DNA of 64,000 nt from Siphonodentalium dalli (lineage: Eukaryota; Mollusca; Scaphopoda; Gadilida; Siphonodentaliidae): positions 227,120,578-227,184,577 of the forward strand of contig CP136062.1 of the NCBI GenBank assembly GCA_032622095.1, written 5' to 3'. The notes below the pieces were generated by a model. The model was given only the letters and a program-made list of their open reading frames with translations. It did not search any database and was not told the origin of the DNA. A program made the position numbers and the translations under genes. Positions 11,795-22,300 of the stretch are shown here, in pieces; the first letter of the stretch is position 1; each line of letters opens with the position of its first letter.

Positions 11795-12470
11795 GTTACG
11801 TTATACATCAACTGCTGCCATAACATCTCAACAGTATGCTGAATGTTCGCTTCTTATCGGAGATCACATCAAAGCGACTGACTGGATGGGGTCCAAATTC
11901 CCAGCCAGAATCTCGCGTGAAGAGCAAGCTCCCGAGAAAACGCGCATTGGTTAACTTGCATGGTTTACATTCTGTTGCAAGCGCCGGTTTGTGTGGGCTC
12001 AATGGTGGCAGAGAGCAAGAGGGCATAATGGGGTTTCAGTCCAACTTTCCTTTTAGAATCATTGCCTCAAACCTTAGCATTACCAAAAGTCCGACATACA
12101 AGTGTATCTCTATGTTGTATAGACACACACCATTTGATTTAAATGATAAATGTTTAGTGATTGTTTTTTATCTTAATCAAATATATTACTAGTATATTAC
12201 TTTGAGTATATAACTAAATTCGGAGTCTCATGCACTTCTGCATGTTCGCGTATATTCTAACTGCAATTATTCAGTCATTGGGCGGCGTTACTGTTTGCAT
12301 TGTAGATTACCACACTTAATTACATGCACGTCACGTTATATATCAACTGCTTGCTGTCGTTAAAACCCAACACTATTCTGAATGGATGGATGGGTTCCGA
12401 AATCCCAGCCAGGATTTACCGTGAAGAGCCAGCTCCCGAGAAAACGTATTGATTTACATTCTGTTGGGAG
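11795..12470 (+). repeat. Two diverged direct copies of an unknown segment
   Basis: Segment 11795-11965 and segment 12328-12470 share the words CGTTATA(C/T)ATCAACTGCT, ATGGGGTCCAAATTCCCAGCC versus ATGGGTTCCGAAATCCCAGCC, and AGCTCCCGAGAAAACG in the same order. Translated forward, both read roughly W(V/G)P(N/K)SQP followed by K(S)QLPRKR. That could be decayed coding sequence, but no family is recognised. Confidence 0.65.
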
Positions 12471-12479
12471 CATCGGCTC

Positions 12480-13100
12480 CGGGTGGCAAAACAACAGAAG
12501 CTTCAGTCCCTTGCTCTCGACTGCCGCATTTACACATGCACATATGCCTATGGCTTATGGGTATGTAGGTGTGCGTACATGACCATCTGGTGGACACTTG
12601 TGTCTTCGGACCTGTCATAAATGATCACGTGACAATTTTTATATACATGTCCTGTGTATGTCTAAATGTGGAATGTGATTTCTGGACGATAAATCTATGT
12701 CTATGTCTACATTGGGGACCTTCTGTATATTGTGCCCGGACATTGACCTTGTCATTCAGTGCTTCCGCCGCCCCTATTATATGTGGGATCTTGTTCGAGA
12801 AAATTCACTTGTGTCATGATGGGCTACATACGCAACTCTATATAATCGATTGCGCCAATCAAATTCCATATCACAATTTTGGAGGAAATATCACCATAAA
12901 ACAACATAACATCTGAAAAGATTCATCAGTATTGAGTATTTTCGTCTGCCAAATTACATGTTTTGCAAACGTGGTTGAATAATATTTATGGTGTCTATGT
13001 GGTTTTGGTCCTTCACACGATAACAATTATTCTGCAAATTGCTACCAAAACAAAATAAAATATGCAATTAAAAATGTTTTATTACATACCTAGTTGGTTT
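12480..13100. other. Spacer
   Basis: I see no gene. A 115-codon frame (12569-12916) has a hydrophobic, cysteine-rich composition with no recognisable domain and is not called. Confidence 0.4.
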
Positions 13101-13106
13101 CCTAAG

Positions 13107-13388
13107 TATGGAAGCGTATTGGTGCCACATAAAAATAAAAATTTGGGTCCCAGTATGTCCTAATTAGGAGATAGTAAGTCCTAATTAGGAGATAGTAAGT
13201 CCTAATTAGGAGATACTATCTCCTAATTAGGAGATACTAAGTCCTAATTAGGAGATACTATCTACTAATTAGGACTTACTATCTCCTAATTAGGACTTAC
13301 TATCTCCTAATTAGGACTTACTATCTCCTAATTAGGACATACTGGGACCCACATTTTTATTTTTATGTGGCACCAATACGCTTCCATA
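13107..13388. mobile_element. Palindromic foldback MITE, 282 bp
   Basis: Left arm TATGGAAGCGTATTGGTGCC and right arm GGCACCAATACGCTTCCATA are perfect inverted repeats. They continue inwards through AAAAATAAAAAT and GGGTCCCAGTATGTCC. The core is a stack of 21-bp units built on the self-complementary CCTAATTAGG plus AGATAGTAAGT, in inverted orientation in the two halves. The element is flanked by CCTAAG on both sides (13101-13106 and 13389-13394), a likely 6-bp target duplication. A 2-bp TA reading is also possible. Nearly the whole element could form one hairpin. Confidence 0.9.
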
Positions 13389-13810
13389 CCTAAGCTAGAT
13401 AATGCAGTGCTTTTTTTTTTTTGCAAATATTTCCTGCGGTATTATACTAGATGTAAAATTTATTTTTATATTAGTCCAAATCAGGTATCCACAATAACTT
13501 CTAGCGTAAGACAAACCTTAGACAATTCAATTCAATTTAACTTTAGATATTACAGAGTATGTGCATAATTACATAATTATGTGCAATATAGAACACAATA
13601 TATAGTGAAATTCAACAATTATTTAATTCAACAACCCATAGTGGTGTCCTAACGTGTGCGGTTATAGAATGCCTCAGGAGAGCCTAAAGAAGGGCATAAC
13701 CATTTTAATGAATAGTGAAAGATGTTGTGTTCTCTTCCCCTTTCCCGAATTGAATATAGTTCATTCAATTTAATAATATTCGGTTTTCGGTAGAAGTTGG
13801 GTTTTATATA

Positions 13811-13999
13811 TTACTCTCGTAGAGTCTGTAACGCAGGGCATTTTAAAATTACATGGAATTCATAACCGAGTACTAAGTTACATAAAGTACTCTTTCTATC
13901 TAAGTAATCTGAACCTACCCTGGATCGCGATTCAACTGGTAAGTAGTGATTTCTGTTCCTGAACCGTAAACAAATATTTGGCACACCCACCGTCATCAC
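13811..13999 (-). pseudogene. Non-LTR retrotransposon C-terminal fragment (R2)
   Basis: A 62-residue minus-strand frame contains LCNLVLGYEFHVILKCPALQ. This is the Cys-x2-Cys...His...Cys zinc-knuckle-like motif typical of the C-terminal end of many non-LTR reverse-transcriptase ORFs (LC..C....DEYH...CP). Only this end is present, so it is a 5'-truncated or rearranged copy. An AT-rich region at 13740-13810 may be its 3' UTR. Confidence 0.7.
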
Positions 14000-14076
14000 A
14001 ATATAGATCAGCAGTCTCTGTCAGGTTTGTTCTTTGCATTTATTTTTAATTTTAAAAACACGCACAAATGTGGCAT

Positions 14077-14255
14077 TTAAAGGTACTCAATCCGATTAGA
14101 TGTCCACATATCATCAGATTCCAACAACAATTTTTTTTTTGAAATGCCGCTTCTGTTATCAGAATCGAGTAATTGCTCAAAATTAATGCTAACCACAGTC
14201 AACTATATCATAAAATTGCCCAAAACCTGTTATTTATCAACATTTTGTTCAACGA
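14077..14255 (+). mobile_element. MITE family E, left part (E1)
   Basis: It begins TTAAAGGTACTCAATCCGAT, the terminus shared with the copies at 40564 and (inverted) at 52933. It matches the 40.6-kb copy through ATCAGAATCGA and TGTTATTTATCAAC. It stops near 14255 at a short repeat, GATAACTTCTAGCGTAAGAC, that also occurs at 13493-13512. The right terminus is missing. Confidence 0.75.
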
Positions 14256-14667
14256 TAACTTCTAGCGTAAGACAAACTTTAGACAAAGACGTGCAGACGT
14301 GCATGACAAGTGAAGCATACTGAGATGTGATGTTGCCATTCGTGATAGTCTATAGACATATATACGTCGGTGCCTTTTTTCGCATATATGTGTAACTGAA
14401 CCTGACCCATATCTTAACACATTTATAGGTAGACCGTATTCGAATATACGGCATCACCCCTGTGAAACGGTCCTGTACAGCGAGGTATAGCAGTGCATGG
14501 TTGTGGTACTATGTAAACGCGTTCGCAGGGGACCCAAATCACACCGGTAGAAGATATCACGAATTGTCTTCAGCGAACATATATAAGGATATAAGACATA
14601 ATGGGTGAGTTATTCATATAGGGAATTTCATATAATTACCACAGATGACATAGATGCAATCAGGATC

Positions 14668-14868
14668 CATAAACACTGCGAGCATGCGGGCCAGTCAACA
14701 TAAACACTGCGAGCAGGGCCATTCAACATAAACACTGCGAGCAGGGCCATTCAACATAAACACTGCGAGCAGGGCCATTCAACATAAACACTGCGCGCAG
14801 GGCCATTCAACATAAACACTGCGAGCAGGGCCATTCAACATAAACACTGCGAGCAGGGCCATTCAACA
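14668..14868. repeat. 28-bp minisatellite, about 7 copies
   Basis: Units of CATAAACACTGCGAGCAGGG plus CCATTCAA. The first copy is divergent (GCATGCGGGCCAGT) and one copy has GCGCGC. The sequence is otherwise uniform. Confidence 0.95.
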
Positions 14869-15420
14869 GTTTCTTTAATTTAAAAAAATAGCAGTTAAAT
14901 AATAACGTATTACTCGCCGTTCAGAATACAAGTATATATATGGGAACAATTACTAATGAACCATTCGACGTCTATTTTAATATATTATTTTTTGTCTTTT
15001 GTCAAAGATAATCAGTATTTTCTTATTAAAAATGGGATATGAATACATAAATTGTGGAGTGTCAACGTTATATCTAAATGGATGTTAACACAAAAGCAGT
15101 ATATCCTGCATAGTTTATTTTGTAGTTCACTCGGCCGCTAACATGTTCTAAGATGCATGTTTGTCCTCGCCGCGTGTTTCTTCCATCTGTGTGTGGCATT
15201 TGCATTCATTTTACATGTACTACCCAAACTGTTCCCTGTGACCAGGAGCTTAACCACTGCTACCTCGATGTGCATGACCGGTTCACGGGGGTGGGGAGGG
15301 GTAGGCATATTATCACAAATATTTGCACATTATGGACAGTGGACTAGTATATTACTTGTCTAATGCTGATGCAGAACCTATACACTGCACACCTGGCTGC
15401 TGGCTAATCTACGGACTAAT
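14869..15420. other. Spacer
   Basis: I find no repeat partner or gene here. Two overlapping 64- to 68-codon frames at 15153-15363 show no domain. Confidence 0.4.
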
Positions 15421-16268
15421 AGACCATTTTACAGATAACCATTTTGATTGTTGCATTGTGGGCCAGAAAGTATCCAAACAAAGCCATGTACTTTACGGCC
15501 GCATGCATTTACTATGGGAGATTTAGGGTGGGTCTATAAAACTAATTATAACTTTGGTATCTGTCATAGTTTACGCGAGAAATTTTAAACATATATCAGG
15601 GACATGTACCCCTTCTAGCATGTTCAAAAACATTTCCAGTGGCTTGTCGTATTTTAATTGATTTTATGCGATGAAATAATGCGAAAATTCAGAAAATTGC
15701 ACTAATCTCTCAATATTTTGCGGTTTTAGTAAACGCCTGATAAAAGTCATTCTTTTGGGAATTTTTAAACCAAATTTTCATAGAATATAGAGTAAACACA
15801 GTATACTATCGGAATATCGTCAAGGAGTTCTGTGCATTTGGTATTAATTAACCCTCAGACTGCCGAAGCTGCCGTCAATAAATTCGCTTTTTCGTGTTCG
15901 ACGAAAATGAAACTTGTCTGTTTAAAGGTCCCATTTTCGTGTCGAATGGTGATAGAATCTCCATTTGTCAAGTTCATGGATACATCACACTTAATCGGCT
16001 TATGTCCGCGGCCATAAACCTGTGTTTTTATAACAATTTATTTGAGACAAACTGTTGCGCGCATACGTAGCAGACGGCGCTTATCAGTTGAAGTTAATAA
16101 TCGTGAAGCCTGTGTAACAAATGTTCAAATACAACATAATACAACAGAAAAAAACTACGTAAAATAAATAGCGTGACCAATGAGCATTCACAAAACAATA
16201 TACATCAGTTTTGGAAACGATTATAAATGAAAACGCTCTTTATCGTGAACCGGCGCTTTTGCGCAAGC
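15421..16268 (+). repeat. Left arm of a large inverted repeat
   Basis: This arm is about 850 bp and matches the reverse complement of 19533-20317. Shared words run from the outer end (CCATTTTACAGATA, GTGGGCCAGAAAGTATCCAA) through GCATGCATTTAC, ATGCGATGAAATAATGCGAA and CTGCCGAAGCTGCCGTCAAT to the inner end (AACGCTCTTTATCGTG, CGGCGCTTTTGCGCAAG). Arms differ by small indels and substitutions. The 4.9-kb structure between the outer ends may be a transposon with long terminal inverted repeats. Confidence 0.9.
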
Positions 16269-16470
16269 TCAATATTTTGCGGTTTTAGTAAACGCCTGAT
16301 AAAAGTTCTATTGGGAACTTTTACACCAATTTTTTAGAGAATATAGAGTAAACACAGTACTATCGGAATATCGTAAAGGAGTTCCGTGCATTTGGGATTA
16401 ATTACCCCTCAGACTGCCGAAGCTGCCGTCAATAAATTCTCTCTTCGCACATCTGGCTTCGCATGCGTTT
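16268..16470 (+). repeat. Direct duplication of part of the left arm (15703-15910)
   Basis: CTCAATATTTTGCGGTTTTA, AGTAAACACAGTA, ATCGGAATATCGT and CTGCCGAAGCTGCCGTCAAT recur in the same order and spacing as in 15703-15910. The second copy begins exactly where the inverted-repeat arm ends. Confidence 0.9.
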
Positions 16471-16795
16471 CACGAAAATGAAACTGTTTTATGAAAAACT
16501 TCATGTTTTAACTGACAACTGAAGCATGTGAGAGGGCGAGGTGATACTATTTCATGTCTATTGTGACATGTTGAACCTAATCCATATGCTAGGGTTTCTT
16601 CAAAAGTTGTCTGAAAATGCCGCCACTGCCTGCTATATAGGCGACTTGGTTTGGAGAACAAAATCACCGGGGTGAAGGAGAAGATCTCTCGATCTTTTCG
16701 ACCATCCCGGGCCTCTTCACACCCTTCTACTCTCATTCAACAAAATCACTTCGCTTCGTGCCCATCTACTACCCTTACAAAATCATAAATTGAAA

Positions 16796-16854
16796 ATGCC
16801 TTCAAATCTCTGTGCAGTTTTCGGTTGCAATAATGACCGACGTAACCAAGAAAC
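16796..16854 (+). CDS. THAP-domain first exon (partial)
   Basis: ATG at 16796 opens MPSNLCAVFGCNNDRRNQET, cut by a consensus splice donor (GTGAGT at 16855). THAP domains start at the N-terminus with Met, a few residues, Cys-x4-Cys and a basic stretch, which is what is seen (CAVFGC, then DRR). THAP is a zinc-dependent DNA-binding domain found in cellular factors and in transposases such as the P element. I could not find the remaining C2CH residues or later exons nearby. The position inside a 4.9-kb region bounded by inverted repeats favours a transposase remnant over a host gene. The 300 bases upstream are more GC-rich than the surroundings. Confidence 0.6.
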
Positions 16855-17118
16855 GTGAGTATTATTTAATTTGATATGAATATTCGTACATGTACTATAA
16901 GTTTATTGATTTCCTACAAAAAACTTTCAAGTTTAGAGTAATTCGGAAGGTCATTTTATACCATATAAAACGGAACCAATAAAGAGCGTTTATGTTCTCA
17001 TTACTTGACCGCAAATATGTCTTTTTCAATCTACATCGATGTGTTAAGATGGAGATGCACGTTTTGCATAAATACAGCAAAATATGGCAAGAGATTTCAA
17101 CAAAGGATTTCTTTGGAT

Positions 17119-17440
17119 CTATATCTGGTGAAAAATCTTGAATTTCACATCTTCGTTGTATGTAGAATCTGAGCATTTATTAAGAGACAACAAAAACTCC
17201 AGGCATAACAACTTCGCTTTTTGGGTATTAACCGTTTTCTGTTGATCATCTGCCGACTGAATAACTGGAAATTTCTGTTTGTGTGCCAACTCGGCTAGCT
17301 GCACTTTCTCATCTTTTTTTCGTCTAGTAGTTGATGGAACACCACGGTCGTTTAGGAAGGTTTTTAGTTCGCTGTCTGTACATCAACTGGCCATGCTTCT
17401 ATTTTATATACCCCATAAAACTTCCGTTAGATGTTCTCGC
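17119..17440 (-). pseudogene. SAP-like domain fragment
   Basis: On the minus strand, PVDVQTANLKTFLNDRGVPS, a short basic stretch and VQLAELAHKQKFPV can be read through 17370-17240 and continue to about 17119. The pattern L..FL.DRG(V)....(R/K)K..L..LA is that of SAP-type helix-turn-helix DNA-binding motifs. Several invertebrate transposon-linked proteins start this way. The frame then meets stops and shifts (a 93-residue frame at 16895-17176 continues downstream). It may be part of the same element as the THAP exon, but it lies on the opposite strand. Confidence 0.4.
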
Positions 17441-17582
17441 TTGTGTTTCAACAATTCACTGAAAGTGACGACGTGTCATGTATACTAAACATGTGTGATA
17501 TACGGCATGAATTTGGCAAAGTATGACTTGTGTTCACTGCGTGCTCACCAAAGAATCACAATAGACTGTAACAACACCCGTG

Positions 17583-19505
17583 ATGTTTTACTTCAATTTC
17601 AATTCAATTCAATTCTTTATTTTCTCCGTCCACTAATATGTGGGACTGGAGGTGGACATATATAGCATCATAATTATATAATGTCAACAAAAGTTTAAAA
17701 ATAATAGAGATAAATAAAGTAGGGAAACTCACACAAAAAAGATAACAAATTCGAGATAATAACAGAGAAATATAATTAAATTAAATACACACTTAGCTGG
17801 GAAAGCTGCACTGGCACCATGTTTATATACGTACAGGAGGGCATGCATGTAGATTCAATGTTATCCACTGGGACCATGTTTATATACGTACAGGAGGGCA
17901 TGCATGTAGATTAAAGCTGCACTGGGACCATGTTTATATACGTACAGGAGGGCATGCATGTAGATTCAATGTTATCCACTGGGACCATGTTTATATACGT
18001 ACAGGAGGGCATGCATGTAGATTAAAGCTGCACTGGGACCATGTTTATATACGTACAGGAGGGCATGCATGTAGATTCAATGTTATCCACTGGGACCATG
18101 TTTATATACGTACAGGAGGGCATGCATGTAGATTAAAGCTGCACTGGGACCATGTTTATATACGTACAGGAGGGCATGTATGTAGATTCGACTTAAACCA
18201 ATTTAAATGGCTGCTTTGGTAACTATTTCCGATGCGAATCTGGTTAATTTCAACATGTTTGTTTTATTTCCGTCATTAAAAAGAGTTTTTAGTTTTTCAT
18301 AAGTCGGATTACTTTGAAAGTATGTTTTCAGATAGGTTCTTCGGAAGGACGAAAGTTCGTTGCATATGAATAGATAATGGTATTCGTTGCCCGGTGTATC
18401 CTCACCGCAAAGTTGGCAACGTGAACAAGGAACTTCTGAGTTTTTCCAACTGGAAACTTCAATAGGGAGCCGATTATTTCTAGTTCTCAATTTGATCAGG
18501 TATGAACTGAATTTTGGCGGCAGTTCTAAAAGATATTTCTCTATGCCAAAAGATATTTTAAAATGTTTATATAGACTACATTTTGAGCTCTGGGCTAAAG
18601 TTTCGTTCCATGATTGCAAGTATTGGTCCTTTAACGACTGTTCAACATATCGAGCAAGGTATTCACCACCACCAACCGACTGAGCATCCCATATATAGGT
18701 GAGACCACATTTATTGAGTATATCTTTTACTCTATTAAGCCATGGGTGTTCAATCCCAGATCGAAGGGCATAAGAGTACAAATATTGATATACAACACTC
18801 GACAGATTATATGAATATCGGTTGACAAGTTTCGCCCATAATCTTATCATAGACGTTTCAATATGAATATATATCGGATAGCATCCACTTTCTCCATAAA
18901 CCATACAACTAGGCGTACTTGGTTTCATTTTTAAGATTATTTTCAAAAAATTTAGTTGCACCCGTTCAAAGCAATCAGTTTTCTCAAACCCAAACACATC
19001 ACACCCATATAGCATCACTGGGAGGACCATTTTATTAAAAAGGTCAATTTGGCAATCGAAAGCAAGATTAATTGTCTTATTTTCCTTATCACGCCAAACA
19101 TAGACGAAATCGCTTTTTTCTCATTATTGCGTCTTGCTCTGTAGAATGAGCCAGTGTGAAAAAAAGGTATCCCAAGATATTTGTATTCGTTCACTACCTC
19201 GATGTTGGAATCGCCCAGCTTGAATTTTTGTTGTTTTATGTGTCGGTGCGAGGAAGCAAAAATTTTCACTTTCGTTTTGGCAGTGTTAACGGTTAACCTC
19301 CAGTCTTCACAGTATTCATAAAATGCATTTAAAGCTTTCTGTAGGCCATCCTTAGATTCAGCTAGCAGTACAGTATCGTCAGCATATAGAAGTACAAAAA
19401 TTCTTAGATAAATCGCCACTGTGTTTTCTATGTCATTAACTTCAACTTTCAAAAGAGGAAGTTTGAACACATTTTGTATTGTTTGTTTTTTTTAGCCTAG
19501 AACAA
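17583..19505 (-). mobile_element. 5'-truncated non-LTR retrotransposon (R3): RT palm to C-terminus
   Basis: Minus strand. The frame at 19015-19470 holds the reverse-transcriptase catalytic motif LLYADDTVLLAES (YADD box), then WRLTVNTAKTKV and KYLGI. After one frameshift near 19110, the frame at 18203-19030 continues with MVLPVMLYGCDVFGFE, the C-terminal domain with MVYGESGCYP, and the zinc-knuckle-like CSRCQLCGEDTPGNEYHYLF...C (about residues 200-225 of 275). A 3' UTR with a minisatellite follows, and the element ends near 17583 in a TTGAATTGAATTGAAATTG-type tail. A second, shorter copy of the same lineage lies at 59870-60776. The endonuclease domain and RT fingers are missing. The long open C-terminal frame suggests a fairly young copy. 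Confidence 0.9.
17802..18188. repeat. Alternating 54/57-bp minisatellite in the R3 3' UTR
   Basis: Seven units in the order A-B-A-B-A-B-A. A (54 bp) starts AAAGCTGCACTGGGACCATG, B (57 bp) starts CAATGTTATCCACTGGGACC, and both share GGAGGGCATGCATGTAGATT. Four A plus three B units equal exactly the 387 bases seen. The sister retrotransposon at 60 kb has a single A unit, so the 111-bp dimer expanded in or near this copy. Confidence 0.95.
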
Positions 19506-19532
19506 ATTCCAATGATTGCGTCCATTAAAAAC

Positions 19533-20317
19533 CTCTTGCGCAAAAGCGCCGGTACACGATAAAGAGCGTTTTCATTTATAATAATTTTTACTCGTTTTCA
19601 AAACTGATGTATATTGTTTTGTGAATGCTCATTGGTCACGCTATTTATTTTACGTATTGTTTTTCCGTTGTATTTGAACATTTGTTACACAGGCTTCACT
19701 ATTATTAACTTCAACTGATAAGCGCCGACTGCTGCGTATGCGCGCAACATGCAGTTTGTCTCAAATAAATTGTTATAAAAACACAGGTTTATGGCCGCGG
19801 ACATAAGCCGATTAAGTGTGATGTAATTTATCCATGAATTTGACAAATGGAGATTCTATCACCATTCGACACGAAAATGGGACCTTTAAACAGACAAGTT
19901 TCATTTTCGTCGAACACGAAAAAGCGAATTTATTGACGGCAGCTTCGGCAGTCTGAGCCTCACTGAGGGTTAATTAATACCAAATGCACAGGACTTTTAT
20001 CAGGCGTTTACTAAAACAGCAAAATATTGAGAAATTAGCGCAATTTTCTGAATTTTCGCATTATTTCATCGCATAAAATCAATTAAAATACGACAAGCAA
20101 CTGGAAATGTTTTTGAACATTCTATAGAAGGGGTACATGTCCCTGATATGTGTTTAAAATTTCTCGCGTAAACTATGACAGATACCAAAGTTATAATTAG
20201 TTTTATAGACCCACCCTAAATCCCCCATAGTAAATGCATGCGGCCGTATAAAGCACGTGGCTTTGTTTGGATACTTTCTGGCCCACAATGCATCATTCTC
20301 GCTATCTGTAAAATGGT
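19533..20317 (-). repeat. Right arm of the large inverted repeat
   Basis: Reverse complement of 15421-16268. The inner end begins CTTGCGCAAAAGCGCCGG and the outer end stops after TCTGTAAAATGG. Just outside the arm is a copy of MITE A (20377), whereas the left arm has no such neighbour. Confidence 0.9.
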
Positions 20318-20376
20318 CACAAAACAGTTCCACAGCAAGCATGGGCACATTGAGCAAGATAAAACACATTATGCTA

Positions 20377-21140
20377 GATAAAAGGGGTGCTGTATATACC
20401 AAATCCGATCATTTATGGGAACATCTCCTTTCATACTCAACAGAATATATGCAACAAATGAATAAATTTGAGCCATGCATGGACGAGTGCAAAGTACAAT
20501 CATGTGCTCTATGAACGACGCAAATGGCAAATATAATGAAAATGACTCCAGCCATTAATTAATTTTCATGATAATTACCATGCTGTTTAAATCGTTCATA
20601 GAGCATATGTGTATATTTTTCACTAATCCAGCTCAAATTCATTCATTGGTGGCATATATTCTACTTAATATATAGATAGAACGACACAAGTGTGTGAACT
20701 GGGTTATTGCACGAGATTGTTCTGACGCGATGGTAAAACGAGAACCGGAGGTTCGTGTTTTACCTCGCGGCATGACAAAGGAGTGCAATAACGTTAACAT
20801 GTTCACACAACTGTGTTGTTCTATGTTTATTGCACACTCTGAAGACTGCAGCTTGTAACATTCTAACATTTATGTCGATATTGTTGTATTTAATTGAACA
20901 AACGTGTTCTTAATGCAGACTATACCCCATAATTTAGCGAAGACATTTTCTGTCAAAGTTGACGTCGCCAGTGACGTTGTTGTAATATGTTTGTATTGTT
21001 CAAGAACAATACACATTTTTTTATTGAACATTTCAATTCTTCTGTATTTTGCTGTATTTCGCACAAATAAGCAATTGGGTGTGCAATAAAAAGGAGATAG
21101 TCCCATAAATGGCCGGATTTTGTGTACAGTACCCCTTTAA
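20377..21140. mobile_element. MITE family A copy (A1) with internal insert
   Basis: Left terminus AAAGGGGTGCTGTATATACC and right terminus GTGTACAGTACCCCTTTAA match family A termini elsewhere (28761, 31863, 34283). The inner halves, with CATACTCAACAGAATATATG and GAGCCATGCATGG, fold back on AGCTCAAATTCATTCATTGG. About 440 bases without family A similarity sit between 20650 and 21090, so another element has landed in the right arm. The right TTAA is intact; the left one is degraded. Confidence 0.8.
20690..20822. repeat. Imperfect palindrome within the A1 insert
   Basis: AGAACGACACAAGTGTGTGA at the left pairs with TCACACAACTGTGTTGTTCT at the right, and GGTTATTGCAC pairs with GTGCAATAAC further in. 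This is a foldback end pair of a separate small element or of the insert. Confidence 0.7.
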
Positions 21141-21206
21141 GCAAGTATTATTGGCCGAGACTTTACAAGAAACTAAACTTCTATATAAATATAAATGCGT
21201 GACCAG

Positions 21207-21584
21207 CAGGGGCGCCGGAAGCATCCAAGGGCCGGGGGGGGGGGAGAGCCTACAAAAAGGGCACTTTTCCGCAAAAAGGGCATTTTCTCCGCAAACTCGG
21301 GAAAATAACCATAAATTCATTGGCAAAAATCCCTATTTTAATGGTATTTGTCGGTTTTTATGGCCGTTTTGTGATAAAATTGACAACAAATTAATATTCC
21401 TTGTGAAATTGGTGGTATTTGGACCAAAAAAGTCACATTTTGCTATAAAAACACGAGATTAAACACACAAAAAGCATTTTCTGTCCCCAGAAAAAGGGCA
21501 AGTCCTGCCCCCGCCCCCCCCCTTGGTCAAGGGCAGGGGGGGGGGGGTCAGCTGCCACCTCTGCCCCCTCTTCCGGCGCCCCTG
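21207..21584. mobile_element. hAT-type MITE, copy 1 (378 bp)
   Basis: Termini CAGGGGCGCCGGAAG and CTTCCGGCGCCCCTG are perfect inverted repeats. A perfect 8-bp target duplication, GTGACCAG, flanks it (21199-21206 and 21585-21592). CAGGG ends and 8-bp duplications are hallmarks of the hAT superfamily. Near-terminal G-rich and C-rich runs and several AAAGGGCA words lie inside. It has no coding capacity. Confidence 0.95.
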
Positions 21585-21592
21585 GTGACCAG

Positions 21593-22298
21593 GGAAGTTA
21601 TACGTCCCTTTAGCGACCAATCACCTAACACCCAGGAAACAGATAGGTCTTGATATTTTGGGGGAATAGAGATAGAACATCCAGCACATTCGGGCTCATT
21701 GTGATGACGTCATTATTATTACATTGCATAATATCGGGTTATAATAAGAGAATCAAGTCACCCATGGCGATGCGGAATTCTTGAACAAGTGTGATGTTAA
21801 TGATATGTTAATCATCCACTTAATGGACATGTTATCTGTTTGAACAGGCGCGTGCCACGTGCAGACCTGCGCACTGGAATAAACAGACGATGCGCGATGT
21901 CCGAATCGATCGATCAGGAACGACAACTGTTGCCAATTATCGTTTGGTTTATGTTTGGATGAGTATTTAATGTTGCACCCTTCAGAAGACGGACACTGCA
22001 GCCTGATGTCCAGTCTTTGATTATTGCTCTTAATTAGTCTTTAATGTTTGCCGACAAGTCAAATGAATGGGCGATCATAACAAATTGCTCGTTTTACAAG
22101 CAGCAGAACATGTTGATTTGTAACAGGTAACCAGATATATCGTACCTACATGATCGCACAAGAAGAGCGTTCAGCGACCACGGCAAAGTCCGAAGTCTCA
22201 TCATTCGGTCTTATATATAATGCTATAAATATATTGACGTATATACTTATCTGAGTACGACTCACACGAATTCTGATATAGCATTAAAACATACAATA
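21593..22298. other. Spacer
   Basis: I see no gene or repeat partner here. The stretch 21840-21920 is GC-richer (GTGCCACGTGCAGACCTGCG) but shows no supported feature. Confidence 0.4.
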
Positions 22299-22300
22299 TA

